The position numbers were made by a program, and so were the translations under genes. A stretch of DNA of 64,000 bases. It comes from Candidatus Gastranaerophilales bacterium (GTDB lineage Bacteria > Cyanobacteriota > Vampirovibrionia > Gastranaerophilales > Gastranaerophilaceae). The notes below the pieces were generated by a model, which made no database searches, was not told where the DNA came from, and saw only the letters and a program-made list of their open reading frames with translations. The stretch spans positions 300,567-364,566 of the forward strand of contig CALVEH010000001.1 in NCBI GenBank assembly GCA_944326545.1. Direction: 5' to 3'. This document shows, one piece after another, positions 53,037-62,437 of this stretch. Position 1 is the stretch's first letter. Each line of letters starts with the position of its first letter.

Positions 53037-53702
53037 TTACGCGTTTTCTCTTTTCTTTTCATCAATAACTTTGCCTAATATTCCGTTGATGAAAGAAGAT
53101 GAATCGTCTGTTGAATATTTTTTAGCTAATTCTAAAGCTTCATCAACTACAACTTTGACAGGCGCACTTTGTATGAACATAAGTTCAGCGATTGCTATTC
53201 TTAAAATATCTTTGTCGATTTTAACTAGTCTGTCTATGTCCCAACCGTGTGCAAACTTTTGAATTAATGCATCAATTTCAGCGGAGTGTTCTTTGAATGA
53301 GTTTGCAATTTCTAATACATAACTTTTAACTTCTCCTGTGTGTTCCAATGCTGTCATTTCTGCTATTTCAAGAGCTAAGACAACTTTTTCAGAGATGTTT
53401 AAAAGTTCTTCTAATCTTCCGCTTAAATCAGAAGTCATCGGCAATGCAACAGGTATGTTGTTTGATTGCATTGGCCTTGCTAAGTTTACAGGGTTTTCTG
53501 CTTCGTATGTATCAACATATTCTTTCATTGCATTGATTGCACCAACTGAAACCTTAAGTTCATCAATTGCATTGTTTGTTAGTGTTCTTACTGATTTTAA
53601 AATGATATCTTCAAATTCAGCTTGGTTGTATTTTGCAATATTTTTATCAAATTGTGAAAATAATATTAAAGCTAATTCTCTTGCAGCTCTTCTTGCTTGC
53701 AT
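53037..53702 (-). CDS. nusB: Transcription antitermination factor NusB
   Basis: About 221 residues from the ATG at 53702 (MQARRAARELALILFSQ), preceded by AAGGAAAG; a start 45 bases upstream adds residues not found in the family. The C-terminal domain has VDEALELAKKYSTDDSSSFINGILGK, a clear NusB signature. The protein is longer than the usual 130-150 because of a central insert (about 60-130). It acts with NusE (S10) at boxA in rRNA leaders. Confidence 0.9.
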   Translation of the reverse strand: MQARRAARELALILFSQFDKNIAKYNQAEFEDIILKSVRTLTNNAIDELKVSVGAINAMKEYVDTYEAENPVNLARPMQSNNIPVALPMTSDLSGRLEELLNISEKVVLALEIAEMTALEHTGEVKSYVLEIANSFKEHSAEIDALIQKFAHGWDIDRLVKIDKDILRIAIAELMFIQSAPVKVVVDEALELAKKYSTDDSSSFINGILGKVIDEKKRENA

Positions 53703-53836
53703 AATCTTTCCTTTTCCTTGTCTTACACTTGTATTTATTATATCCATAAAAAAACTATTTATAAAGAATATTTTTCGAATGTTACTAAGTTTTTAGTGTT
53801 AATATATTAACGTAGCAAATCTTATGGGGCAAAGTC

Positions 53837-54889
53837 ATGATTAATAGAAGAGTTTCTAAGCAAATACAAATAGGAAATGTAAAGATAGGTGGAGATGCAC
53901 CAATCAGTGTTCAGTCAATGTGTAACACAGATACAAGAGATATAGATGCTACAGTCAGGCAAATTAAAGAGTTAGAAGATGCAGGTTGTGAATTAATTAG
54001 ATTGGCGGTTCTCAATAAGGATGCGGCAGCATCAATAAGAGAAATAAAAAAGCAAGTAAACATTCCTGTTATTGCAGATATCCATTTTGATTACAGACTT
54101 GCAATTCAATGTATAGAAAACGGTATCGATGCATTAAGACTTAATCCCGGTAATATTGGACGTGATGAAAATGTTAAAAAAGTTGTCTCTCTTGCAAAAA
54201 CTAATAATATACCAATTAGAATCGGGATTAACGCCGGTTCTTTAGAAAAAAATATTGCAGCAATGGATTTGCCTTTGCACGAAAAAATGGTTAAAAGTGC
54301 TATGCAGCACATAAAAATTCTCGAAGATAATGATTTTGACAAAATAAAGATTTCTCTTAAGTCAAGCAGTGTTATTTCGACTATAGAGGCGTATAGGTTA
54401 ATGGCGAAAATGGTTGATTATCCTTTACATTTGGGGTTAACAGAATCAGGTACGCTAAAAGGCGGTCTTGTTAAGTCTGCAGTAGGTATGGGAACATTGC
54501 TTGCAGAAGGTATAGGTGATACTATAAGAGTTTCTTTAACAGAAAACCCAGTTGAAGAAGTTTATGCAGGTTATTCAATTTTGAAATCTCTTGAAATCAG
54601 ACAAAGAGGTGTTAATTTTATCTCTTGCCCTACTTGTGGAAGATGTCAGATTGATTTGATAGGTTTGGCAAAGAAAGTAGAATCTGCTCTTAAGGACATA
54701 AATAAACCTATAACTGTTGCTGTTATGGGGTGTCCTGTTAATGGTCCTGGTGAAGCTAAACATGCTGACTATGGTGTTGCCGGGGCAATTAAAGAAGGCT
54801 ATATTTTTAAGAAAGGTGAGATAATAAAGCGAGTTCCCGAAGAAGATATTTTGAAAGAGCTTTTAAATATTATCAATAATGAAAATTAA
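53837..54889 (+). CDS. ispG: 4-hydroxy-3-methylbut-2-en-1-yl diphosphate synthase
   Basis: 350 residues. It starts INRRVSKQIQIGNVKIGGDA and carries SVQSMCNTDTRD and IRLAV, then the iron-sulfur ligands CPTCGRC and CPVNGPGEA. It is the short bacterial form and reduces MEcPP in the methylerythritol phosphate pathway to isoprenoids. Confidence 0.97.
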   Translation: MINRRVSKQIQIGNVKIGGDAPISVQSMCNTDTRDIDATVRQIKELEDAGCELIRLAVLNKDAAASIREIKKQVNIPVIADIHFDYRLAIQCIENGIDALRLNPGNIGRDENVKKVVSLAKTNNIPIRIGINAGSLEKNIAAMDLPLHEKMVKSAMQHIKILEDNDFDKIKISLKSSSVISTIEAYRLMAKMVDYPLHLGLTESGTLKGGLVKSAVGMGTLLAEGIGDTIRVSLTENPVEEVYAGYSILKSLEIRQRGVNFISCPTCGRCQIDLIGLAKKVESALKDINKPITVAVMGCPVNGPGEAKHADYGVAGAIKEGYIFKKGEIIKRVPEEDILKELLNIINNEN

Positions 54890-54970
54890 ATACCGCAAAA
54901 AAAGGATTTGCTTAAATCTTTAAAATAATATAGTATAATAATATTATATAAATTTATGTGAGGTTTATAG

Positions 54971-55291
54971 ATGAAAAACTTAAGAAAATATTTTCTATTG
55001 GCTGTTGTTTTAGCTTTTGTTCCAGTATGTGCAAATGCTGAATTGTCAGTTAAAGATACAACATCTCCTGAGTTTATTCACAATCAGGGTTATTCAAGTG
55101 AAGTTTCAAGAATTATTGAAGTTAGAACAAAGGATCCTGCTACTCCAATTGCTGTGAGTGAGGAAAAACACCCTGTTTGGAAAAGTTTTGGCTGGACTCT
55201 ATTGGAAACAATAGATCCATCTTATGAACGTCCTGGAAAATTTGTTAATCACGACACAAAATTTAATCGTAGTTCACCTCAGGACTTATAA
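54971..55291 (+). CDS. Small secreted hypothetical protein
   Basis: 106 residues. A clear signal peptide (MKNLRKYFLLAVVLAFVPVCANA, split before A-E-L) and a hydrophilic mature part of about 83 residues with no known motif. A TATAATAATATTATA-rich region precedes it and a terminator follows. It may be a periplasmic small protein. Confidence 0.75.
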   Translation: MKNLRKYFLLAVVLAFVPVCANAELSVKDTTSPEFIHNQGYSSEVSRIIEVRTKDPATPIAVSEEKHPVWKSFGWTLLETIDPSYERPGKFVNHDTKFNRSSPQDL

Positions 55292-55310
55292 GGTTTATTT
55301 GTTAAGTAGA

Positions 55311-55345
55311 AAAGCACACCATTTTGTACGGTGTGCTTTTTTATT
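55311..55345 (+). terminator. Terminator after the small secreted protein gene
   Basis: AAAGCACACC (55311-55320) and GGTGTGCTTT (55330-55339) form a 10-bp stem with a T tract. Confidence 0.9.
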
Positions 55346-55553
55346 ATGACAAATGTTAAGAAATGTTAAGAAGATTGACGGCTTTTGTAATTCCTCAAAA
55401 ACCATGGTGTGCATGAGTTTTTGGGATATGGAGTGTATTGTGAATTAGACTATTAATAAAGAATTTGTCCATTATTTCAATATGCTTTATACTAAAAAAA
55501 GTATTGGTATAATTACCAATGCGTAATTCTTGGGATGAGGGTTAACATTCAAA
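55346..55553. other. Non-coding interval before yggS with tandem AAATGTTAAG
   Basis: AAATGTTAAG occurs twice in direct succession (55351-55370), a 10-base direct repeat related to the TGTAA motif seen elsewhere in the window. No gene is seen here. Confidence 0.5.
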
Positions 55554-56210
55554 ATGAACAAAATTGAATATAACTTGTCTGAACTGAGAAAAGAAATCGT
55601 ACCTTACAAACCTATAATAATTGCTGTAACAAAATACTTTGGTGCAGATAAGCTCATAGAAGCATACAATGATGGCTTAAGGGATTTTGCCGAGAACAGA
55701 GTGCAAGATGCATTAGAAAAATTCGGTTCTTTGCCTGAAGAGATAAAACAAAATTCTCGTTTTCATCTTATCGGACATTTGCAGTCGAATAAAGTAAAAA
55801 AAGCTGTTGGTAATTTTGATTTAATCCATTCGATTGATTCTTTAAAATTGGCAGAGGCTGTTTCTAAGGAGGCGCTGCAAAAAGGTATTGTTCAGAAGAT
55901 TCTTTTACAGGTTAACAATGCAAATGAAGAAGCAAAGTCAGGTTTTGCTGTTGAAGATTTAAGAAAAGCGTTTCCTGAAATAATTGCATTGAAAGGCATT
56001 AAAGTAGAAGGGTTGATGAATATAGCACCTATAGCTTCAGAAAGTGAGTTGAGAGTTTTGTTTCAAGGCATGCTTGATTTAAAACAAGAACTTGAAAAAG
56101 ATTTTGCTTATGAACTTAAAGAGTTGTCTATGGGGATGAGCAGTGATTATAAAATAGCGATAGAGTACGGTTCAACAATGATTAGAATTGGTAGAAAGCT
56201 ATTTACATAA
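55554..56210 (+). CDS. Pyridoxal phosphate homeostasis protein (YggS family)
   Basis: 218 residues. PLP lysine K27 in AVTKYFGADKL, ENRVQDALEKF, HLIGHLQSNKVKK and the C-terminal ELSMGMSSDYKIAIEYGSTM (split) are family marks. It binds PLP and buffers its free level. In Gram-positives and cyanobacteria it is often next to sepF, as here. Confidence 0.95.
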   Translation: MNKIEYNLSELRKEIVPYKPIIIAVTKYFGADKLIEAYNDGLRDFAENRVQDALEKFGSLPEEIKQNSRFHLIGHLQSNKVKKAVGNFDLIHSIDSLKLAEAVSKEALQKGIVQKILLQVNNANEEAKSGFAVEDLRKAFPEIIALKGIKVEGLMNIAPIASESELRVLFQGMLDLKQELEKDFAYELKELSMGMSSDYKIAIEYGSTMIRIGRKLFT

Positions 56211-56228
56211 TATCGGGAGGAGAAAAAA

Positions 56229-56714
56229 TTGGCAGGCGTTTCAGACAAAATTAAATCTATCGTTGGATTTTTAACATCAGGATTCGAAAACAGAGATGAT
56301 ATATTTGATGAAATGGCAAGTGAAATGGATGAATATCCAGTTTCAGACAACCTTGCTTTGGAACCTATGTATTCATCTAAACAAAATCAATCACAAGCTT
56401 CTAATGTTGTAAGCCACCCAGGCTTTAAAGGTTATGAAGTTGTTGTTTCTGAACCACGTTCTTACGAAGAATCTGTTTCTATCGTAAAACAGTTGAAAGA
56501 AAGAAAAACAGTTATTTTAAATCTTCATTTGCTTGATAAAGAACAAGCTATGAGAATTGTTGATTTCCTTTGTGGTGCTACACATGCTTTAAATGGTAAT
56601 CAACAAAAAATTGGTGATTCTGTATTCATCTTTACACCTAACAATGTAGCTTTGAGCTCAGAATCTCAAAAAAGCAAATTTATTAGAGATGCTTTGTGGA
56701 ACCAACCTCAATAG
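56229..56714 (+). CDS. sepF: Cell division protein SepF
   Basis: 161 residues from a TTG start with GGGAGGAG 8 bases upstream. The C-terminal 85 residues carry the SepF fold (SEPRSYEESVSIVKQLKERK, LDKEQAMRIVDFLCGATHAL). It anchors and bundles FtsZ at the membrane in bacteria without FtsA, matching the cyanobacteria-related placement. Confidence 0.95.
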   Translation: MAGVSDKIKSIVGFLTSGFENRDDIFDEMASEMDEYPVSDNLALEPMYSSKQNQSQASNVVSHPGFKGYEVVVSEPRSYEESVSIVKQLKERKTVILNLHLLDKEQAMRIVDFLCGATHALNGNQQKIGDSVFIFTPNNVALSSESQKSKFIRDALWNQPQ

Positions 56715-56767
56715 CTTTCTAACCAAAATTCATGATCAAAAATAAAGAATAGTTGGGGATATATTAG

Positions 56768-56798
56768 AGCCGCGCGTATCAGTTACTGCGGCTTTTTT
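56768..56798 (+). terminator. Terminator after sepF
   Basis: AGCCGC (56768-56773) and GCGGCT (56788-56793) with a 14-base loop, then T. Confidence 0.8.
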
Positions 56799-56799
56799 C

Positions 56800-57789
56800 T
56801 TATTTTCTTCTGTTTTTGTATTTTTGATAAAAATCAAACCAATTTAATTTTAAAATGTCTTGATAAACGTCATAATTTACAAGTCTTGTGCAAATATCTT
56901 TTTTCAAGTTTTCTTGTTCACATAACATGAGTCTTGCTTTCATTTCGTCATAAAATCTGGGTTTGTGATTTAGCGGCGTTTTAAAGAACAAGAACGAATA
57001 TTGAATATATTTGTGTTGAAAAAATGCATATTTGTATTCTTCGTAATTATTTGTGTTTTTTAAGTACGATTCCATTTTGTTGATTATTTTGAAAATGTCA
57101 AAAACGTTTTTATTAATACGGTTCATTGTAGAAGAGTTATTTTCTCTTCTATACATATAGAGGTTTTCATTGTTAATAAAAATTGTTTTTGCAGGCATAA
57201 ATGTTTGCAAAAAGAATAATTGGTCCTCAAATATCAAACCTTCAGTAAATCTTATGTTATGTTCTTTTAAAAATTCTGTTTTGTATATTTTATTGCATGG
57301 GCTCATGTTGCCTGTAAATGGATTCATGCAGTCATCAAATACATATAATTGATTTTGTTTGGGTTTCCAATTTTTTATGTTAAATATTTGTGTGAGATAT
57401 AGATTCTGTGCTTTTTCGTAGTAATCACAAGCATTGAACATATATATGTCTATATCTTGCTTAATTTCTTTAAGTTTTTTAGCAAATTTTTGATAAAGAG
57501 AAAGAGAAACCCAATCATCTCCATCAATAAAAGATATGTAGTTCCCTGTAGCTGCTTCTATCCCTTTATTTCTTGCAATGCTTTGACCTTGGTTATGTTG
57601 TGTTATTACTTTTATTCTTGTATCTTTTTGTTTGTATTGTTCTAAAATTTTGCCAGAATTATCTTTAGAACCGTCGTTTATACAAATTATTTCTAAGTTG
57701 TCGTAAGTTTGGTAAATTATCGAATCCAAGCACATCGGCAAATATTTTGCACAATTATAAACAGGTATGATGACAGAAATTTTAGGCAT
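56800..57789 (-). CDS. Family 2 glycosyltransferase
   Basis: 329 residues from ATG at 57789 (MPKISVIIPVYNCAKYL), which overlaps the end of the upstream gene by 8 bases; a longer start is rejected. GT-A motifs INDGSKDNSG and FIDGDDWV (the DxD) are present. It should transfer a sugar from a nucleotide donor to a surface glycan or protein. The C-terminal half is helical, as in similar capsule or protein-glycosylation GT2 enzymes. Confidence 0.9.
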   Translation of the reverse strand: MPKISVIIPVYNCAKYLPMCLDSIIYQTYDNLEIICINDGSKDNSGKILEQYKQKDTRIKVITQHNQGQSIARNKGIEAATGNYISFIDGDDWVSLSLYQKFAKKLKEIKQDIDIYMFNACDYYEKAQNLYLTQIFNIKNWKPKQNQLYVFDDCMNPFTGNMSPCNKIYKTEFLKEHNIRFTEGLIFEDQLFFLQTFMPAKTIFINNENLYMYRRENNSSTMNRINKNVFDIFKIINKMESYLKNTNNYEEYKYAFFQHKYIQYSFLFFKTPLNHKPRFYDEMKARLMLCEQENLKKDICTRLVNYDVYQDILKLNWFDFYQKYKNRRK

Positions 57790-58393
57790 GTTGACTACCT
57801 CTAATCGATGCTTCAAATCGATTGTTAAATTCTTCAAATTCCATAGTTAACATTTTTTGCCAAAACGCATATACATTTTCCTGATTCAGTTTATTTAAAT
57901 CAAATTCAGAAAAATTAATTTGAGAAAAGTTCTTTTTTGCTAATTCAAACATCTCATATCTTAGTTCGCCTTGTGTTGCACAAAGTTTTTGGATTAAATC
58001 TTTCATTTGCATAAACATAATTACGTTTTTATATTTTTCGTATTTTCCATGCTTTTTAAAAATACCATTTCTTAGTTTTTGTATTTCAAAAATATCTTTA
58101 TAACGATTGTCTGCTGATTTAATAATAGATCCGTCTCTTTCTATTCTGTAAAAATAGTATGGATTAAAATCGTAAGATATTCTTTTGGCAGAAAGAAAAC
58201 ATTGCGCAAAAAATGGCACATCTTCAAAAATTAAACCTTCAGGAAATCTGAAATTTTTTATAAATTCTCTTGAGTATAACTTCCCATATGCAGAAACATG
58301 CATGCCTTCATATATCTCTGGGCCAACATCATTTTCACAAAAGTATTCTTTATGTACTTGAGTATTAAATAAATCTTTATTCAAAAATCCCAA
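57782..58393 (-). CDS. Family 2 glycosyltransferase, C-terminal part of frameshifted gene
   Basis: 203 codons, from a TTG at 58393 that has no ribosome site of its own. The sequence FRFPEGLIFEDVPFFAQCFL matches the same position of the neighbouring intact GT2 (FTEGLIFEDQLFFLQTF). Together with the frame at 58381-58782 it makes one GT2 of about 330 residues; they are separated by one missing base in a T run. See findings. Confidence 0.8.
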   Translation of the reverse strand: MGFLNKDLFNTQVHKEYFCENDVGPEIYEGMHVSAYGKLYSREFIKNFRFPEGLIFEDVPFFAQCFLSAKRISYDFNPYYFYRIERDGSIIKSADNRYKDIFEIQKLRNGIFKKHGKYEKYKNVIMFMQMKDLIQKLCATQGELRYEMFELAKKNFSQINFSEFDLNKLNQENVYAFWQKMLTMEFEEFNNRFEASIRGSQHA

Positions 58394-58782
58394 ATTTGTG
58401 TTTCATTTGTCAATGAATTAAAAATGCATTGATTGCAAAAAACAAAATCGCTTTTGTACTTCTTTATATTTTTATACAGTTTTTCAAGCATGACGGGTGA
58501 TATATAATCATCAGAATCTACAAATGTTATGTATTCACCCTGTGCATTTTCCATAGCTGTATTTCTTGTAGCGGATAATCCTTTATTTTCTTGGGTTATG
58601 ACTTTTATTCTTTTATCGAATTTTGAGTAATTTTCAAGAATTTTTCCGCAACTGTCTTTTGTTCCGTCATTAACGCAAATAACTTCAAAATCTTTAAAGG
58701 ATTGCATTAGAACAGAGTTAAGACAGATATCAAGATAATCTTCAACATTATATACAGGAATTAAAACTGATATTTTTGTCAT
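58381..58782 (-). CDS. Family 2 glycosyltransferase, N-terminal part of frameshifted gene
   Basis: 133 codons: MTKISVLIPVYNVEDYLD, NDGTKDSCGKIL and FVDSDDYI (DxD) are the GT-A core. The frame stops at TGA after ETQIWDF. One added T in the T5 run (minus strand) would continue it as WDFLNKDLF into the frame at 57782-58393. The split leaves a catalytic half without its acceptor domain. Confidence 0.8.
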   Translation of the reverse strand: MTKISVLIPVYNVEDYLDICLNSVLMQSFKDFEVICVNDGTKDSCGKILENYSKFDKRIKVITQENKGLSATRNTAMENAQGEYITFVDSDDYISPVMLEKLYKNIKKYKSDFVFCNQCIFNSLTNETQIWDF

Positions 58783-58862
58783 GGTGTTATTTTATGACAT
58801 GACACTTATTTATAGGCGGTCTAAACAATGTATATTTCTGTATTATTTTATTTGTTTATAAA

Positions 58863-58960
58863 AAAATCCTGTAAAGAAATGATAAATATTGCTTTAATTT
58901 GGTTTAAAAATAACAGAAGTTGGGAATTATTAACATGGATATAAGTTAGAGGTTTTTACG
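58863..58960 (+). promoter_or_regulatory. Upstream region of autotransporter 2
   Basis: CTGTAAAGAAATGATAAAT (58869-58888), GGTTTAAAAAT and TTGGGAATTA are shared with the region 34570-34672 in order and spacing. The ATG at 58961 has the site AGAGG about 9 bases upstream. Confidence 0.6.
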
Positions 58961-61900
58961 ATGGACTATTATGCAAATTTTCAGAAAAAAATTAACTTTT
59001 TTGTCGACAAAAAAATAAATTTAAAAAGTAAACGAAAAATATTGTGTGCTTTTGTTATAGCTACACTAATGTCTTTGAATATCCAAGAACAGGCTAAAGG
59101 TGTGCCCGTTCCAATGCCAAAGAGCAATGACAGCGTATATAATCTGGTTAAAGTAAATGCTCCAGGTGAAAATGTTATAACTAAATATGAGTGGTCAAAT
59201 ACTGAAAACAAATTTGTGCCGGTATATTATCGTGTTGATTTAACGAAATCAGAATATGGGCATGCTGAGAATGCATCAGATAAACTTTATTTTAAATTCG
59301 AAAAAAGAGACGGTGTACCGGTACTTGTTGAAAGTGATGAACAAAATTATGACTTGGTTTATTTTGTTGATGAAAATAGATTAGCTAATGACAGAGTTAT
59401 CACTAATCAGAATATTGATAATGATTTTGTAGGAATGGAAAATAAAGACGGCCTAGGTGTTGTCCTCAATGAGAAACAGAATATTAAAAAGATTACAGGT
59501 GATTTTGTAAGTAATACAGCAACAGGCGAACAAGCTGGCGGTGCTGCTATTTGCAATAAAGGTCAAATAGATGAAATAAAAGGGAACTTTATAAACAATA
59601 GTGCTGTAGGATCTGTTAATGATGATCCACCGCCAAGGTTAATCAGTTCTTTGCCAGAGGCTTTGGGTGGTGCTATTTATAATGGAACAATTTACAACAG
59701 TTCTTACTCAAGTGCTCTTGCTGTTATTGGTTCAATCACAGGAAACTTTATTGGTAACTCTGCTGAGGCAGTAAATTCTGCGATGGGCGGGGCTATATAT
59801 AATGAGGGTATTATTGAAAATTTAAACTCTCATTTTGTTGCCAATAATGCAACTGCAACTTCCGGAGTGGCTGCCGGTGGTGCAATTGTTAATAATGAAG
59901 GTTTAATAGCTGCTATTAATGGTGATTTTGTTGGAAATAGTGCGGTTGCCCTGACTGCTCCAACATACCAGCTGGTTCAACCTTCAAATGCTATGGGTGG
60001 TGCAATATATAATGATCAAGAAGCTGAAATCACAAATATTACAGGTGATTTTATTGGCAACTATGCATTAGGAGCTGATTCTTCTTATGGCGGCGCTATT
60101 TATAACAGTTATTTCTCTAAAATAGGTGGAATAACAGGTGATTTTATAGGTAACCATGCTCAAGGATCAGAAATGGTAATGGGGGGCGCAATTTCTAATA
60201 CTCTTGGTCTTATTGGTAGTATAAGTGGCGATTTTATTAATAACAAAGTTGTATCAGAGTATGGACTAGCAGTCGGTGGTGCAATAGCTAATATGGGAAT
60301 ACTTGGTACGATGGAATTTGAACCAGTGCCATCTGATACAAGACAAGCTTCTCAGGTTGTTTTTAAGCCGGGAGAAATAATTAACTCTTCATTTATAAAT
60401 AACACTGCAGAGGTTAAAGATGCTGGTGGTATGGCTGCAGGTGGTGCTATTTTTAGTGTATCTGACTTAAATATCACAGCAGATAATGGTGTTTCATTAT
60501 TTAAAGGCAATAAAACTGTTAAAAATGGCGTAGAACAGTCAAATGCTATTTCGATATATGGTTTTGGCGTAAAACTAGGTGACGGAACGTATGAATACAG
60601 AGATTTAGCTGGCAATGTAATAGGTAATGAGGAGGTTTATAAAGAAAACCCCGTATCATTAACTCTAAAAGCCGTTAATAATGGTATTGTACAGTTTGAT
60701 GATAAAATACAAGGCGGAGCAATTGCAGTTGAAAGCGAAGAAGAGGCTATATCTTTGCTACAGAAAGAAACTGCTCCAAGTGAAGATTTGTCTAATTCAA
60801 TTATCAAAGATCCGACCGCTGCATTCAATTTGAAAGTAACCGGAGATAAAACCGGCAAGGTTATATTAAACAATGATGTTATAAACGCACGCATTTCATT
60901 AGATGAAACAAATCTATACTTGGGTCGAGATGATGTGTTTAATCAATCTCAATCATTAACCTTGAACTCAGGTTCAATGTCAATGATAAACAACCAAGCG
61001 GGAACAATGAATATCCCAACATTCAACCTCAACGGAACAACAAACCTTGGTGTAGATGTTGATCTTGCAAATAAACAAATGGATACAATAAAAGCAACAA
61101 ACTACAACGTTGCAGAAGGAGCAAAACTTAACGTAAATAATATAAATCTTCTTAATGATGCTAAACAAGATAAAACTGATATTTTGTTTACAGATAACAA
61201 AGACTTGGCTTCAGCAACAGCATATACAGGAGCAAGCCCGATAGCTTACTCACCAATATATAAATACGAAGTAAGCTATAACCCTGACGATGGATTCTTT
61301 ACTTTCTTAAGAGGCGGCGGCTCAGGTAATCCTTCAGACAACTTTAACCCATCAGTACTTGCTCCGTCAGTAGCCCAACAAGCAGGTGCATATACAACTC
61401 AATTACAAACATTTAACTTTGCATTTCAACATGCAGATTCATTTATGAATATTCCATATCTTGAGCGTGTTGCGATGAAACATTCTGGACATTACGCATT
61501 GTCTCCAACTGGTGATACAACAGATGTTGGAACATTCTCTCCATTACTAACAAAAGAAGATACATCAGGCTTCTGGGTAAAACCATACGCAAGCTTTGAA
61601 AATATCCCATTAAATAACGGTCCTAAAGTATCAAACATCAACTACGGTACATTAGTCGGTTATGATAGCTCCCTTACACCAATAGCCAAAGGCTGGGAAA
61701 GAGTATTAACAGGATACATAGGATACAACGGAGCATCACAACGTTATAGCGGAGTAGATGCATATCAAAACGGAGGTATCTTAGGCGGAACAGCAACATT
61801 GTATAAAGGCAACTTCTTTAACGCAACAACATTATCAGTTGGAGCAACAGCAGGAGACGCAAGTACAATGTACGGTTCTGAAAACTATGCAATGTTGTTA

Positions 61901-62335
61901 GCAGGTGTAGGAAACAAAACAGGATACAACTTTGAATTTAAAGACGGAAGAATAATCTTACAACCAAACTTCCTCATAAGCTATACATTTGTAAATACAT
62001 TTGATTATACAAACGGAGCAGGTGTCCGTATCAAGTCAGACCCACTTAACGCAATCCAACTTGCCCCCGGATTAAAACTTATCGGAAACACTAAAAACGG
62101 ATGGCAACCATATTTGAGCGTAGCAATGGTATGGAACTTACTTGATGACAGTAAGGTAACAGCGAATGATGTAAGATTACCTGAAATGAGTATAGATCCG
62201 TATGTACAATATGGAGCAGGTATTCAAAAGAGATTCAAAGACAGATTCATAGCCTTTGGACAAGCAATGATACACAATGGTGGTCGTAACGGTGTATCAC
62301 TCACTGGTGGTATCAGATGGACTGTTGGTAATTAG
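58961..62335 (+). CDS. Pmp-like autotransporter adhesin 2
   Basis: 1124 residues with an intact start. A 25-residue basic lead precedes the signal peptide (LCAFVIATLMSLNIQEQAKG). The passenger shares ENVITKYEWS and VPVYYRVDL with copy 1 and has about 10 GGAI motifs with FIGN/FINN (FxxN) repeats of a beta-helix. The C-terminal 400 residues, including the beta-barrel, are nearly identical to copy 1. It ends GIRWTVGN without a terminal aromatic residue. It lies divergent from the two GT2 genes, which might glycosylate it; that link is only positional. Confidence 0.9.
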   Translation: MDYYANFQKKINFFVDKKINLKSKRKILCAFVIATLMSLNIQEQAKGVPVPMPKSNDSVYNLVKVNAPGENVITKYEWSNTENKFVPVYYRVDLTKSEYGHAENASDKLYFKFEKRDGVPVLVESDEQNYDLVYFVDENRLANDRVITNQNIDNDFVGMENKDGLGVVLNEKQNIKKITGDFVSNTATGEQAGGAAICNKGQIDEIKGNFINNSAVGSVNDDPPPRLISSLPEALGGAIYNGTIYNSSYSSALAVIGSITGNFIGNSAEAVNSAMGGAIYNEGIIENLNSHFVANNATATSGVAAGGAIVNNEGLIAAINGDFVGNSAVALTAPTYQLVQPSNAMGGAIYNDQEAEITNITGDFIGNYALGADSSYGGAIYNSYFSKIGGITGDFIGNHAQGSEMVMGGAISNTLGLIGSISGDFINNKVVSEYGLAVGGAIANMGILGTMEFEPVPSDTRQASQVVFKPGEIINSSFINNTAEVKDAGGMAAGGAIFSVSDLNITADNGVSLFKGNKTVKNGVEQSNAISIYGFGVKLGDGTYEYRDLAGNVIGNEEVYKENPVSLTLKAVNNGIVQFDDKIQGGAIAVESEEEAISLLQKETAPSEDLSNSIIKDPTAAFNLKVTGDKTGKVILNNDVINARISLDETNLYLGRDDVFNQSQSLTLNSGSMSMINNQAGTMNIPTFNLNGTTNLGVDVDLANKQMDTIKATNYNVAEGAKLNVNNINLLNDAKQDKTDILFTDNKDLASATAYTGASPIAYSPIYKYEVSYNPDDGFFTFLRGGGSGNPSDNFNPSVLAPSVAQQAGAYTTQLQTFNFAFQHADSFMNIPYLERVAMKHSGHYALSPTGDTTDVGTFSPLLTKEDTSGFWVKPYASFENIPLNNGPKVSNINYGTLVGYDSSLTPIAKGWERVLTGYIGYNGASQRYSGVDAYQNGGILGGTATLYKGNFFNATTLSVGATAGDASTMYGSENYAMLLAGVGNKTGYNFEFKDGRIILQPNFLISYTFVNTFDYTNGAGVRIKSDPLNAIQLAPGLKLIGNTKNGWQPYLSVAMVWNLLDDSKVTANDVRLPEMSIDPYVQYGAGIQKRFKDRFIAFGQAMIHNGGRNGVSLTGGIRWTVGN

Positions 62336-62378
62336 TATATTTGTATAGGGCATGCTTATTTTTAAATAGAGAAAAATA

Positions 62379-62409
62379 AAAACCGTCTAAATAAGACGGT
62401 TTTTATTTT
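62379..62409 (+). terminator. Terminator after autotransporter 2
   Basis: AAAACCGTCT (62379-62388) and AGACGGTTTT (62394-62403) with a T-rich tail. The A tract on the other side makes it usable on the minus strand as well. Confidence 0.85.
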
Positions 62410-62437
62410 GTTAATAAGAAGCATGCTTTTTTATTAA

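Noticed and set aside
53703..53747. Longer N-terminus for NusB
   Set aside because: The extra 15 residues are absent from the family, while the ATG at 53702 has a good ribosome site and family-typical start.
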